DNA from: Aerococcus sp.
GTDB lineage: Bacteria; Bacillota; Bacilli; Lactobacillales; Aerococcaceae
Assembly (NCBI GenBank): GCA_022768285.1
Contig: JALEMJ010000016.1
Span: forward strand, 79,179 to 143,178
DNA: 64,000 bases
Reading direction: 5' to 3'
Positions 8,973-18,200 of this stretch are shown here, piece after piece. Positions within the stretch are counted from its first letter, which is position 1; the number at the start of each line of letters is the position of its first letter. Position numbers and translations under genes: made by a program. A model generated the notes under the pieces. The model was not told the origin of the DNA and did not search any database. It worked only from the letters and a program-made list of their open reading frames with translations.

Positions 8973-9019
8973 TAACAACAATGAATACAAATTTGATGAT
9001 AAAGAGAGGAATTTAGTTA

Positions 9020-9754
9020 ATGAGGGAATATAACCCACAAGGTATCATCCCTGAGCACGTTGCAATTATTATGGACGGCAATGGGCGTTGGGCCACTGCT
9101 CGTCAGTTAAAACGAACAGAGGGTCATCGTGAAGGATTGCAGGCTGTACGACGAGTCACTACAACGGCGGCAAATATGGGAATTAAAATACTAACCCTCT
9201 ATGCTTTTTCTACGGAGAATTGGAAGCGGCCGGTGTCTGAAGTACGTTTCCTGATGAGCCTGCCTAAATATATGGAAGATGAAGTGCTCCCAGAATTAAT
9301 TGAGAATAATGTAAGGGTACAGATGATGGGGTTTACCGAAAATATTCCGAAGAGTACCCTAGATTCGATTCGTCGTGCCGAATCGCTGACAAAAAGCAAT
9401 GATGGCTTATTGCTCAATATCGCGTTTAACTACGGTTCGCGCGCTGAGATAGTACATGCTGTGCAAACAATTAGCCAAGAAGTTGCTACTGATAAGCTGT
9501 CAGTGGACGAAATTGATGAAAAAACAATAGATGATCGTCTCATGACCGCAGCGCTTGGCCCTAAGAGCAATCCAGATTTTCTTATTCGTTCGAGTGGTGA
9601 AGTTCGCCTAAGTAATTTCTTGCTGTGGCAACTCGCTTATGCTGAAATGTATTTTACAGATGTATTGTGGCCTGATTTCGATCAAGAAGTTTTCGAAAAC
9701 TGTATTGGTGAATTTCAACATCGCCAACGTCGTTACGGTGGTTTAAGCGAATAG
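9020..9754 (+). CDS. uppS: Undecaprenyl diphosphate synthase
   Basis: A 244-residue cis-prenyltransferase that extends farnesyl diphosphate with isopentenyl units to C55-PP, the carrier lipid for peptidoglycan and teichoic acids. The catalytic Asp is D19 in IIMDGNGRWA. TEGHREG, YAFSTENWKRP and the C-terminal LIRSSGEVRLSNFLLWQLAYAE box are all present (the usual form is RTSGE.RLSNF). It begins the uppS-cdsA-rseP run. dxr, found here in many Bacilli, is absent, which fits a mevalonate-pathway lactic acid bacterium. Confidence 0.96.
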   Translation: MREYNPQGIIPEHVAIIMDGNGRWATARQLKRTEGHREGLQAVRRVTTTAANMGIKILTLYAFSTENWKRPVSEVRFLMSLPKYMEDEVLPELIENNVRVQMMGFTENIPKSTLDSIRRAESLTKSNDGLLLNIAFNYGSRAEIVHAVQTISQEVATDKLSVDEIDEKTIDDRLMTAALGPKSNPDFLIRSSGEVRLSNFLLWQLAYAEMYFTDVLWPDFDQEVFENCIGEFQHRQRRYGGLSE

Positions 9755-9770
9755 CCAAGGGGGCAGACAG

Positions 9771-10577
9771 ATGACAAAACGGATTATTTCGGCAATTATT
9801 GCAGCTGCGATATTCTTTCCATTGGTGATTATTGGTGGTATGCCACTCCGCATTTTTATTTGGTTGATCGCTTCGATTGCTTTTTTGGAATTGATACATA
9901 TGATGGCCATCAAGTGGTTTAGCATTGAATCGCTTGTTGGGTATATTATCATGCTCTGTAGCTTATTTCCGCTCGAGTTTATTCAAACACATCATCTTGA
10001 TAATATGCCGACATGGTTTTCCTATCTAAGCTTTTTAGCATTGGCGGTTATTACGATTTTTAAGGCGGACCAATTTACGTTTCCACAGGGTGCAGCATTG
10101 GGGAGCGGTGCAATGTATATCGGTATGGGCTTTCGGTTTTTGATTGAAACCCGCAATATTAGTTTGTCGAGTATTATTTTTGTTTTATTTGTATGTTTCG
10201 CAAATGATAGCTTTGCCTATTTCGCAGGTGTCTTTACAGGTAAGCATAAGCTTGCACCTAAAATTTCACCCAATAAAACGATTGAAGGATCACTCGGAGG
10301 AATTGCTGGTGCCGTTGCGATTAGTGTGATATTAATGCTTATTCCTTATTTCCACGATCCTTTCCCTACACTCCAGCTTTGGCAGGTTATTATCATGACT
10401 ATTGGACTCGCTATATTTGGCCAGATAGGTGACCTTTTAGAATCTGCGGTAAAACGTTATTACGATGTTAAGGATAGCGGACATATCTTACCAGGGCACG
10501 GTGGCATTCTTGATCGTTTCGATAACTTATTGCTCGTTTTACCGATGTTTCATTATTTATTGATGCTCGTCATATAG
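9771..10577 (+). CDS. cdsA: Phosphatidate cytidylyltransferase (CDP-diglyceride synthase)
   Basis: A 268-residue polytopic membrane protein with about eight hydrophobic segments. It makes CDP-diacylglycerol from phosphatidic acid and CTP, the branch point to phosphatidylglycerol and cardiolipin. The family signature is near the C-terminus: GDLLESAVKRYYDVKDSGHILPGHGGILDRFD, with the metal-binding aspartates. KISPNKTIEGSLGG upstream is also conserved. The start ATG follows AAGGGGG. It lies 16 bases after uppS and 12 before rseP, so the three are one operon for envelope lipid and membrane proteolysis. Confidence 0.95.
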   Translation: MTKRIISAIIAAAIFFPLVIIGGMPLRIFIWLIASIAFLELIHMMAIKWFSIESLVGYIIMLCSLFPLEFIQTHHLDNMPTWFSYLSFLALAVITIFKADQFTFPQGAALGSGAMYIGMGFRFLIETRNISLSSIIFVLFVCFANDSFAYFAGVFTGKHKLAPKISPNKTIEGSLGGIAGAVAISVILMLIPYFHDPFPTLQLWQVIIMTIGLAIFGQIGDLLESAVKRYYDVKDSGHILPGHGGILDRFDNLLLVLPMFHYLLMLVI

Positions 10578-10589
10578 TAGGAGTTATTT

Positions 10590-11843
10590 ATGAAAGCAAT
10601 TATTATTTTCATTCTTATCTTCGGGATTTTAGTTATTTTTCATGAATTTGGACATTTTATTATGGCAAAACGTGCGGGTATTTTTGTTCGCGAGTTTTCG
10701 ATTGGCATGGGGCCATTACTCTTCCATTATGAGGGTGATGAGACAACATATAGTTTGCGCTTGTTGCCATTAGGTGGTTACGTGCGCATGGCCGGACTTG
10801 AAGATAACGGTGAGTACTTCACACCGGGGCAACCTATAGTCGTTGGCTTTAATGAAGCGAATGAAATTGATCGTTTATCATTCGATGAGGACGAAGATAT
10901 TACAGATGGTTTACCCGTTGAAGTTGTAGAGGGAGATATGGATCAAGCATTTATCCTCAAAGCCATTCCTTATGGTGAGAAAGAACCAGTAATTTATAAA
11001 ATTAGCCGTCATGCGACAATTATTGAAGAGGACGGCAATGTTGTCCGTGTATCACCACCAGAGCGACAGTTTCAATCGGCAAAATTAAGCGATCGCTTAC
11101 TCACTAACTTAGCTGGTCCAGTACAGAACTTTATTTTAGGAATATTAGCGTTTATCCTTATAGCTTTCATGCAAGGTGGTGTACCATCAAATAGTAACGT
11201 GCTCGGTGGTGTTCAGGAAAACTCGCCAGCTCAAATGGCAGGACTGCATGCTGGAGATCAGATTATCGCTGTTAATCAGAAATCGGTGGCAAATTTTTCA
11301 GAAATTCAGCAAGAAATTCAGAAATATCCAAATAAGCAAGTCAGTATTAAACTAGCAGATAAACGACAATTGCATGTCAAACCTGAGCCACAGAAATTAT
11401 CTAATGGTGAAACGATTGGTCTCATTGGTGCCCAACAAACTGTTGATCACGGTGTGTGGAGCAAGATTAAATATGGGTTTACGCAAGCTTGGATGATTAT
11501 TACCGGTGTGATCGGTGTGATCGCTTCTATGTTTAAAACTGGCTTCGATATCAATGATTTTGGTGGACCAGTTTACATGTATCAAGCGACAACACAAGTT
11601 GCAGATATCGGTTTTACTGCCATCCTGTCATTACTTGCCTACTTGAGTATCAACCTAGGGATGGTTAACTTGCTACCCGTCCCAGCCCTTGATGGTGGAA
11701 AAGTCTTACTCAATCTCATTGAATCAGTTCGTGGCAAGCCGTTGAGTCCAAAAACCGAAGGCATGATTAACTTAGCGGGTGCGATAGGCATACTGATTTT
11801 ATTCGTCGCAGTCACTTGGAATGATATCATGCGGTTCTTTTAA
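10590..11843 (+). CDS. rseP: RIP-family site-2 metalloprotease (RseP/RasP)
   Basis: A 417-residue intramembrane zinc protease. The HExxH motif (H18, E19, H22 in FHEFGHF) is in the first membrane segment, a PDZ domain (NSPAQMAGLHAGDQIIAVNQ) occupies roughly residues 205-275, and the third zinc ligand motif is VPALDGGK near the C-terminus, followed by a last hydrophobic segment. Family members cut anti-sigma factors, FtsL and leftover signal peptides inside the membrane. It closes the uppS-cdsA-rseP operon and is followed by a terminator. proS, normally next in Bacilli, is not present. Confidence 0.95.
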   Translation: MKAIIIFILIFGILVIFHEFGHFIMAKRAGIFVREFSIGMGPLLFHYEGDETTYSLRLLPLGGYVRMAGLEDNGEYFTPGQPIVVGFNEANEIDRLSFDEDEDITDGLPVEVVEGDMDQAFILKAIPYGEKEPVIYKISRHATIIEEDGNVVRVSPPERQFQSAKLSDRLLTNLAGPVQNFILGILAFILIAFMQGGVPSNSNVLGGVQENSPAQMAGLHAGDQIIAVNQKSVANFSEIQQEIQKYPNKQVSIKLADKRQLHVKPEPQKLSNGETIGLIGAQQTVDHGVWSKIKYGFTQAWMIITGVIGVIASMFKTGFDINDFGGPVYMYQATTQVADIGFTAILSLLAYLSINLGMVNLLPVPALDGGKVLLNLIESVRGKPLSPKTEGMINLAGAIGILILFVAVTWNDIMRFF

Positions 11844-11853
11844 GCATAAAGAG

Positions 11854-11900
11854 AAGTGATATGTATAAACACTCATTTGCTGTGAACATATCACTTTTTT
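11854..11900 (+). terminator. Rho-independent terminator after rseP
   Basis: Eleven-base stem AAGTGATATGT (11854-11864) with ACATATCACTT (11886-11896) and a T-run. Confidence 0.75.
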
Positions 11901-11925
11901 AGTTGTGAAGGGGAGTTCAGTAGTA

Positions 11926-14900
11926 ATGAAGCAATCAGAACAACAGCTATTCCAAATTTTAATGACACATCTCGGATGGGAACCCGATGACCAAAATTTT
12001 AAGAGTGGGCGTATGACCGATGTCACCATCCATGCTGCTTCAAGGCGCTATACATTTCAGATACAATTTGAACAGCAACTCACTGCTGCTCAAGCAAAGC
12101 GCTTAATTCATAGCATTCAACAGCAATTTCTGGGCATAGCAACTACAGAAATTTTATTGACATATGAAGATCAACGCATGCCTAAGGAAGAGGCTTGGGA
12201 AGATTATTGGCCGTTAGTTGTTGAAAGGCAGTCATTAAATGATGGCGTGGCTAAACAATTATTGTGTCAGCAATTACCAACGTTCGATGGGCAGCGAACG
12301 TTGACGTTGAGAGCTGAGAATCCCCAAGCCCAAACCGCTATTGAACAGCGTTACCATCGGGAAATTGTTGAGGGGTATCAGCAATTAGGTTTCCCCGCAT
12401 TTAATTTAAATATTATTGTTGATGCTGACACGGTTAATGATCGTGTTGAAAATTTTAATTCCCGTAAAGAGGCACTAGAGAAGCAACAGCAAGAAATCGC
12501 AAAGAAAGCTATCGAGCGCCAAGAACAACAAGCGAATGAACCTGAAGAAATAGTGCCTGAGAACATCAAAATTGGACGGACAATTCCTACAGACACACCT
12601 CTACAGCCTATGTCAGCGTTTAAAGAAGAACAGCGCGGTGTCATTATGGAAGGTGTCGTCTTTGAGGTAGAAGTGAAGGAACTCAAAACCGGTCGCTGCA
12701 TATTGAATGCTAAAATCTCAGACTATACGAGTGCTTTCAGTATTTCGAAATTTTCAAAGAATGATGAAGAAGTAGCGATTTTTAAAGCAATTAAAACCGG
12801 GATGTGGCTTCGTGTTCGTGGCGATATCCGTATGGATGAGCGCTTTCTCAGAGACTTAGTGGTTAATGTTTATGACCTCGAGAAAGTAAGCAAAGAAGCT
12901 CGTCAAGATACGGCAGATGACAAGCGTGTGGAACTTCATTTGCATACGAAAATGAGTGCGCTCGATGCCACAAACACGATTACTGACTATGTTGAGCAAG
13001 CTAAGGCATGGGGGATGTCAGCCATCGCTTTGACAGATCACAGCGGTGTTCAAGCTTTCCCGGAAGCCAGTCGAGCTGCCAAAGAAAATGGGATTAAAGT
13101 CATTTATGGTATGGAAGCGAATGTGGTAGATGACGGGGTGCCGATTGCCTATCAACCGCAGCATATCAATCTTGAAGAAGCAACATATGTTGTTTTTGAC
13201 GTTGAAACGACTGGGCTGTCTGCGATTTATGACAAGATTATTGAGTTATCAGCTGTCAAAATGGAAAAAGGCAATGTGATTGATGAGTTTAGCGAATTCA
13301 TTAATCCAGGGCATCATTTATCAAAGTTTACGACGGATTTAACCAGTATTACAGATGATATGGTGGCAGATGCGCGTCCGGAAGAAGATATCATTAATGA
13401 TTTCCGAAAATGGGCGGAAGGCACGATTCTGGTTGCGCATAATGCGACTTTTGATATGGGCTTCTTAAATACAGCTTATCGTCGCTATGGCTTGCCGGAA
13501 GCAGAAAATGCGGTTATCGATACATTAGAATTCGCGCGTTTTTTGCATCCAGAATTTAAGTCTTATCGGTTAAACACGTTAGCGAAACATTATAAGGTTA
13601 ATTTGGAACAACACCACCGGGCCATCTATGATGCGGAATCAACGGGAGCGCTCGCTTGGATTTTTGTGAATGAAGCGAAAGAAGATCATGGGTATCACTA
13701 TCACGATGAATTAAATAATGATCTCCAGCAAAAAGAGGCGTATAAAAATGGTCGTCCGTTCCACGTGACCTTGCTTGCAAAAGATCAAACAGGCCTCAAA
13801 GATATGTTTAAACTGGTGAGTGCCTCAAACGTTAATTATTTCTATAGAGTACCGCGTATTCCTCGCTCAGTGTTGAACAAGTATCGGTCACACTTGTTGG
13901 TTGGCTCAGCTTGTTCTGGGGGCGAAGTGTGGGAAGCAGCCATGCAAAAAGGGAAGGCACAAGCCAGTGATAAAGCTAAATTTTATGACTTCCTTGAACT
14001 TCAGCCAAAGCCTGTATACCAACCGTTGCTAGATCAAAATCTAGTGCATAATGAGCAAGAATTAGAAACGATCATGAAAAATATCATTGCGATTGGTCAA
14101 GATTTGGATATTCCTGTTGTAGCTACGGGCGACGTTCACTATTTGAATCCTGAAGATAGCATTTATCGTGAAATTTTGAAGAATTCGGATAAAAGCCATC
14201 CCCCAGTTAAATCGTTCCCTGATGTGCACTTTCGAACGACGGATGAGATGCTGTCAGATTTTGCCTTTCTTGGGGAGGACAAAGCTACTGAGCTGGTTAT
14301 TACCAATACGAACAAGATTGCTGATATGATTGGCGAGGTTGAACCGATTCATGACAAGCTGTATACACCGCATATCGATGGCGCCGAGGAATCAATTCGT
14401 GAAGACTCCTATCGGCGAGCTCATGAGATCTATGGCGATGAATTACCGGAAATTGTATCTGAACGTCTAGAACGTGAGCTAAACAGTATCATCGGCAATG
14501 GCTTTTCAGTGATCTACTATATTGCCCAAAAACTAGTCGCAAAATCTAATGAGGATGGTTACATTGTTGGGAGCCGTGGCTCTGTTGGGTCTTCATTTGT
14601 GGCGACTATGCTGGGGATCACTGAGGTTAACCCACTTTTCCCGCATTATGTCTGCTTGAACTGCCATCACACCGAGTTCTTTACGCATGGTGAAATTGGA
14701 TCCGGTTTCGATCTTCCCGATAAAAAATGCCCAGAATGTGGAGAACCGATGATGAAGGACGGCCATGAAATTCCGTTTGAAACATTCTTAGGCTTCCATG
14801 GAGATAAAGTGCCGGATATTGATTTGAATTTCTCCGGAGAATATCAAGCGGATGCGCATGAATATACGAAAGTATTATTCGGTGAAGATCATGTATTCAA

Positions 14901-16245
14901 AGCGGGTACGATTTCAACAGTTGCAGAGAAAACAGCATACGGTTATGTAATGGGCTATGATCGCGATCATAATTTGAACTGGCGACAAGCGGAGCGTGAC
15001 TTCTATGCTAAAGGGGCGGCTGGTGCTAAACGTACCACGGGGCAACACCCAGGTGGAATTATTGTTATTCCTGAGAACATGGATGTTTTTGATTTTACAC
15101 CGGTACAGTATCCAGCAGATGAACAGAATGCCTCGTGGCGTACGACGCATTTTGATTTCCATTCAATACACGATAACGTTCTGAAACTCGATTGTCTGGG
15201 TCACGATGATCCAACCGTTATTCGTAAGTTACAGGATTTATCAGGCATTGCACCGAAAGAAATTCCGACTGATGATCCGGAAGTATACAAAATTTTCAAT
15301 GGAACCGAAGCACTCGGTGTAACACCAGAGCAGATTTTCTCCAAAACAGGTACATTCGGTATTCCAGAATTTGGAACGCGTTTCGTTCGCCAAATGTTGG
15401 AAGATACGCATCCGAGTACCTTTGCGGAATTAGTGCAGATTTCTGGTCTCTCGCACGGTACCGACGTATGGCTAGGCAACTCACAAGTTCTCGTTCGCGA
15501 AAAAGGACTGGAATTAAAAGACGTCATTGGATGTCGTGATGACATTATGATGGACCTCATTCATATGGGCGTCCCAACGAGCGATGCTTTTCAAATAATG
15601 GAAAAAGTCCGTAAAGGTAAAGGTCTATCTGAAGAACATCGGGCGATTATGGCAGACCATGACGTACCAGAGTGGTTTATGTGGTCGTGTACAAAGATTA
15701 AGTACATGTTCCCTAAAGCACACGCAGCTGCTTACGTGCTGAATGCGTTACGTGTGGCTTGGTTTAAAGTGCACAAGCCATTGTATTATTACTGCGCGTA
15801 TTTAAGTGTTCGCGCGCATGATTTTGATCTGCCGAACATGGCTGGTGGTCTAGAACCATGCAAAGGTAGACTGAAAGAAATAATGGTAAAAGGGAACGAT
15901 GCCACAAAGAAAGAGCAAGACTTGCAAATTGTTTTAGAGCTCGTTAATGAAATGTGGGAACGTGGTTATCGCTTTGAAATGGTTGATTTAGAAAAATCCG
16001 ATGCTGAAAGCTTCGTTCTCGATGAAGAGAATAAAGGCTTAATTGCGCCATTCAGGGCGATACCGGGGCTCGGTATTAGTGTGGCACATCAAATTATTGA
16101 AGCACGTGAAGATTCACCGTTTCTTTCAAAAGAAGATCTCAAGAAACGGGCGCGTGTATCGCAAACAACAATTGATCATATGACGGAATACCATATGTTA
16201 GATAATTTACCTGAAGAGAATCAGCTGAGCTTGTTCGATATGTAA
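11926..16245 (+). CDS. polC: DNA polymerase III alpha subunit, Gram-positive type (PolC)
   Basis: A 1439-residue PolC, the main leading-strand replicase of low-GC Gram-positives. In order: N-terminal domain, OB fold (about 215-325), a PHP domain starting near 334 (VELHLHTKMSALDATNT) that is split by the DEDD 3'-5' exonuclease (VFDVETTGLS near 423), the rest of PHP, and the polymerase core. A zinc-finger (CLNCHH and CPECGEP) lies near 910-950 and the active-site motif is PDIDLNFSGEYQ near 963. The start is the ATG with GGGGAG 11 bases upstream; a GTG 21 bases earlier overlaps that site and is less likely. proS is missing upstream, and the usual downstream neighbour rimP is displaced by a PII cassette. 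Confidence 0.97.
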   Translation: MKQSEQQLFQILMTHLGWEPDDQNFKSGRMTDVTIHAASRRYTFQIQFEQQLTAAQAKRLIHSIQQQFLGIATTEILLTYEDQRMPKEEAWEDYWPLVVERQSLNDGVAKQLLCQQLPTFDGQRTLTLRAENPQAQTAIEQRYHREIVEGYQQLGFPAFNLNIIVDADTVNDRVENFNSRKEALEKQQQEIAKKAIERQEQQANEPEEIVPENIKIGRTIPTDTPLQPMSAFKEEQRGVIMEGVVFEVEVKELKTGRCILNAKISDYTSAFSISKFSKNDEEVAIFKAIKTGMWLRVRGDIRMDERFLRDLVVNVYDLEKVSKEARQDTADDKRVELHLHTKMSALDATNTITDYVEQAKAWGMSAIALTDHSGVQAFPEASRAAKENGIKVIYGMEANVVDDGVPIAYQPQHINLEEATYVVFDVETTGLSAIYDKIIELSAVKMEKGNVIDEFSEFINPGHHLSKFTTDLTSITDDMVADARPEEDIINDFRKWAEGTILVAHNATFDMGFLNTAYRRYGLPEAENAVIDTLEFARFLHPEFKSYRLNTLAKHYKVNLEQHHRAIYDAESTGALAWIFVNEAKEDHGYHYHDELNNDLQQKEAYKNGRPFHVTLLAKDQTGLKDMFKLVSASNVNYFYRVPRIPRSVLNKYRSHLLVGSACSGGEVWEAAMQKGKAQASDKAKFYDFLELQPKPVYQPLLDQNLVHNEQELETIMKNIIAIGQDLDIPVVATGDVHYLNPEDSIYREILKNSDKSHPPVKSFPDVHFRTTDEMLSDFAFLGEDKATELVITNTNKIADMIGEVEPIHDKLYTPHIDGAEESIREDSYRRAHEIYGDELPEIVSERLERELNSIIGNGFSVIYYIAQKLVAKSNEDGYIVGSRGSVGSSFVATMLGITEVNPLFPHYVCLNCHHTEFFTHGEIGSGFDLPDKKCPECGEPMMKDGHEIPFETFLGFHGDKVPDIDLNFSGEYQADAHEYTKVLFGEDHVFKAGTISTVAEKTAYGYVMGYDRDHNLNWRQAERDFYAKGAAGAKRTTGQHPGGIIVIPENMDVFDFTPVQYPADEQNASWRTTHFDFHSIHDNVLKLDCLGHDDPTVIRKLQDLSGIAPKEIPTDDPEVYKIFNGTEALGVTPEQIFSKTGTFGIPEFGTRFVRQMLEDTHPSTFAELVQISGLSHGTDVWLGNSQVLVREKGLELKDVIGCRDDIMMDLIHMGVPTSDAFQIMEKVRKGKGLSEEHRAIMADHDVPEWFMWSCTKIKYMFPKAHAAAYVLNALRVAWFKVHKPLYYYCAYLSVRAHDFDLPNMAGGLEPCKGRLKEIMVKGNDATKKEQDLQIVLELVNEMWERGYRFEMVDLEKSDAESFVLDEENKGLIAPFRAIPGLGISVAHQIIEAREDSPFLSKEDLKKRARVSQTTIDHMTEYHMLDNLPEENQLSLFDM

Positions 16246-16257
16246 TCAGGTTATTGT

Positions 16258-16286
16258 TTGAGGTTAATATTTAGTTTCGTTATAGT
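16258..16286 (+). promoter_or_regulatory. Candidate promoter for the PII/DUF1538 cassette
   Basis: TTGAGG (16258-16263), 17 bases, TATAGT (16281-16286). If used, the hairpin at 16304-16338 would lie in the leader of the PII-like gene. The -35 is poor, so confidence is limited. Confidence 0.4.
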
Positions 16287-16303
16287 AATAATAGTTGATA
16301 GAG

Positions 16304-16338
16304 TGGGATTCGCACAGAACGTACGAATCCTGCTTTTT
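16304..16338 (+). terminator. Terminator after polC, or leader attenuator of PII gene
   Basis: GGATTCG (16306-16312) pairs with CGAATCC (16324-16330), followed by TGCTTTTTTG. It can end polC transcripts and, given the promoter-like sequence upstream, may also act in the leader of the next gene. Confidence 0.7.
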
Positions 16339-16365
16339 TGTAAAAATGTGTAAGGAGGGGTTTAA

Positions 16366-16710
16366 ATGAGTGAAAAGAATGTCATGTTGACAGCAATTGT
16401 AGACCGTGAAATTGGACGCGATGTGATCAAAGTAGCACGAAAAGCGGGTGCTGTAGGGGCAACAAGCTTGCACGGCCGAGGTGGTCTGTCATTGGTTGAC
16501 GGTAATAATGCTTTGCATGTACCGATTGATTCACAAAAAGATATTGTCATTATGATTGTGCCTAAATCTCAAGCATCTAATATTTCAAAGCGAATTGGTG
16601 AAAGCCTCGATTTTGAAAAGCCGGGAACAGGGATTATTTTTGCTTCAGAGGTTAATCGCGCGACAGGATTGTACAATAAGGGAATCAGTGAAGAAATTGA
16701 GGAATTTTAA
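16366..16710 (+). CDS. PII-like signalling protein (single domain)
   Basis: A 114-residue protein with the ferredoxin-like PII fold signature: a first strand and helix (MLTAIVDREIGRDVIKVARKAGAVGATSLHGRG, with GATSLHGRG at 31-39 at the T-loop base) and the C-terminal B-loop-like KPGTGIIFASEVNRATGL from K85. The T-loop tyrosine motif of GlnB/GlnK is absent, so uridylylation is unlikely. PII trimers bind nucleotides and small effectors and dock on transporters. Here the stop and the next start share a base (TAATG), so it is translationally coupled to the DUF1538 membrane protein, its likely partner. Effector and target are not known from sequence. Confidence 0.8.
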   Translation: MSEKNVMLTAIVDREIGRDVIKVARKAGAVGATSLHGRGGLSLVDGNNALHVPIDSQKDIVIMIVPKSQASNISKRIGESLDFEKPGTGIIFASEVNRATGLYNKGISEEIEEF

Positions 16711-18200
16711 TGCAATTACTTTATGATAAGTTAAAAGAAACAATGATGTCAGTGCTGCCCATTGTTCTGATTGTATTTCTGCTATCGCTATTTATGGTGG
16801 ATGTACCATCAGATATGATGATTCGATTTGTTATCGGGGCAGTGTGCTTAATTATCGGTTTGACCATATTTCTACTGGGGATTGATGTCGGCATGTCACC
16901 GATTGGCGAAAAAATGGGACAATCTATCGTTAAGAGTCCATCTATCGGATTTATCCTGTTCCTGACTTTTATTATTGGATTCAGTGTTACGGTGGCTGAG
17001 CCAGATCTTGCTGTATTAGGCGAACAGATTGCTGATGCATCAGGTGGACTGCTATCTTCCAGTTTAATTATTTCTGTCGTGGGTATTGGCGTTGGGGCCA
17101 TGATCTCTGTCGGTATGATCCGTATCTTAAAGGGGATCCCACTAAAGTACTTCTACACAGCGGCTTATGCGCTCATCTTTATTATTTGCTTATTAGCGCC
17201 GACTGATTTTATTGCGATGGGCTTTGATTCTTCAGGTTCGACAACCGGAGCATTGACCACACCATTTATTCTGGCAATCGGTGCGAGTGCATCCGCTCTG
17301 AAATCTGGCGATGCGTCTGAAAAAGACTCATTTGGGCTTGTTGGTGCGATGAGTACAGGGCCAATTATAGCTGTCATGCTCATGTCTCTTATCGTTTCTA
17401 TCGATTTGAGTGATGCTGGTTCAACATACGAATATACACAGGGTATCATTGAACCTTATATTAATGCGATTGGACCAACGATATTAGAAACGCTTGCCTC
17501 ACTTTTACCAATTCTTATCATCTTCTGGGTGATGAACCATTTTTATTTCCATACTGAAAAAGATGAGCTCAATGATATTTTGAAGGGAATCGCCTATACA
17601 TTTATTGGATTAGTTTTATTTTTAATTGGTGTGAATCAAGGATTTTTTGATATGGGTCACTATCTTGGATCAAAGCTATCTGAAGGATACGAAGCGTGGC
17701 TACCACTTATTTCTGCAAGTTTAGGATTCGTTGCCGTGCTCGCTGAGCCAGCTGTTCACGTCCTCGGTGATCAAGTAGAAGAAGTTACGGGTGGGTTTAT
17801 TCGGCAATCGCTACTAATCACTGTATTTTGTTTATCAGTCGGTGTAGCGAGTGCGTTAGCAATGTTGAAGATCATGATCCCATCCTTACAATTGTGGCAT
17901 ATCATCATCGTATTTCTGGGAATCTCGTTATTATTAACGTATTTTGTTGACGATCTCTTTACTGGGATTGCTTTTGATGCGGGTGGTGTTGCTTCAGGAC
18001 CGATGACGGCCACTTTTATACTGGCATTTTCTCAGGGAGTTGCTGAATATCTCCCGCAAGCTGATGCGGTCAAAGATGGCTTTGGTATTATTGCAATGGT
18101 AGCATTGGTGCCAATTACGATGGTATTATTACTAGGATTAATTTTTACAATTAGCATGAAAAAAGGAAACATATCAGAGAATGAAACGGAGGATGAATAA
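16710..18200 (+). CDS. DUF1538 integral membrane protein with internal duplication
   Basis: A 496-residue polytopic membrane protein made of two homologous halves. Paired motifs include FSVTVAEPDLAVLGEQ (about residues 89-104) with FVAVLAEPAVHVLGDQ (about 343-358); DSSGSTTGALTTPFILA with DAGGVASGPMTATFILA; and KDSFGLVGA with KDGFGIIAM. About twelve hydrophobic segments are visible. The two-fold repeat with conserved acidic and glycine-rich motifs in membrane segments suggests a transporter or channel, but the family is functionally unassigned. It is sandwiched between two PII-like genes with one-base overlaps on both sides, as expected for a PII-gated transporter. Substrate cannot be read from the sequence. 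Confidence 0.85.
   Translation: MQLLYDKLKETMMSVLPIVLIVFLLSLFMVDVPSDMMIRFVIGAVCLIIGLTIFLLGIDVGMSPIGEKMGQSIVKSPSIGFILFLTFIIGFSVTVAEPDLAVLGEQIADASGGLLSSSLIISVVGIGVGAMISVGMIRILKGIPLKYFYTAAYALIFIICLLAPTDFIAMGFDSSGSTTGALTTPFILAIGASASALKSGDASEKDSFGLVGAMSTGPIIAVMLMSLIVSIDLSDAGSTYEYTQGIIEPYINAIGPTILETLASLLPILIIFWVMNHFYFHTEKDELNDILKGIAYTFIGLVLFLIGVNQGFFDMGHYLGSKLSEGYEAWLPLISASLGFVAVLAEPAVHVLGDQVEEVTGGFIRQSLLITVFCLSVGVASALAMLKIMIPSLQLWHIIIVFLGISLLLTYFVDDLFTGIAFDAGGVASGPMTATFILAFSQGVAEYLPQADAVKDGFGIIAMVALVPITMVLLLGLIFTISMKKGNISENETEDE

Noticed and set aside
12378..12701. Minus-strand frame inside polC
   Set aside because: Serine/arginine/cysteine-rich shadow of the coding strand with no start signal.
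16264..16550. Minus-strand frames opposite the PII-like gene
   Set aside because: They cover the terminator and the reverse of a conserved gene and lack start signals.
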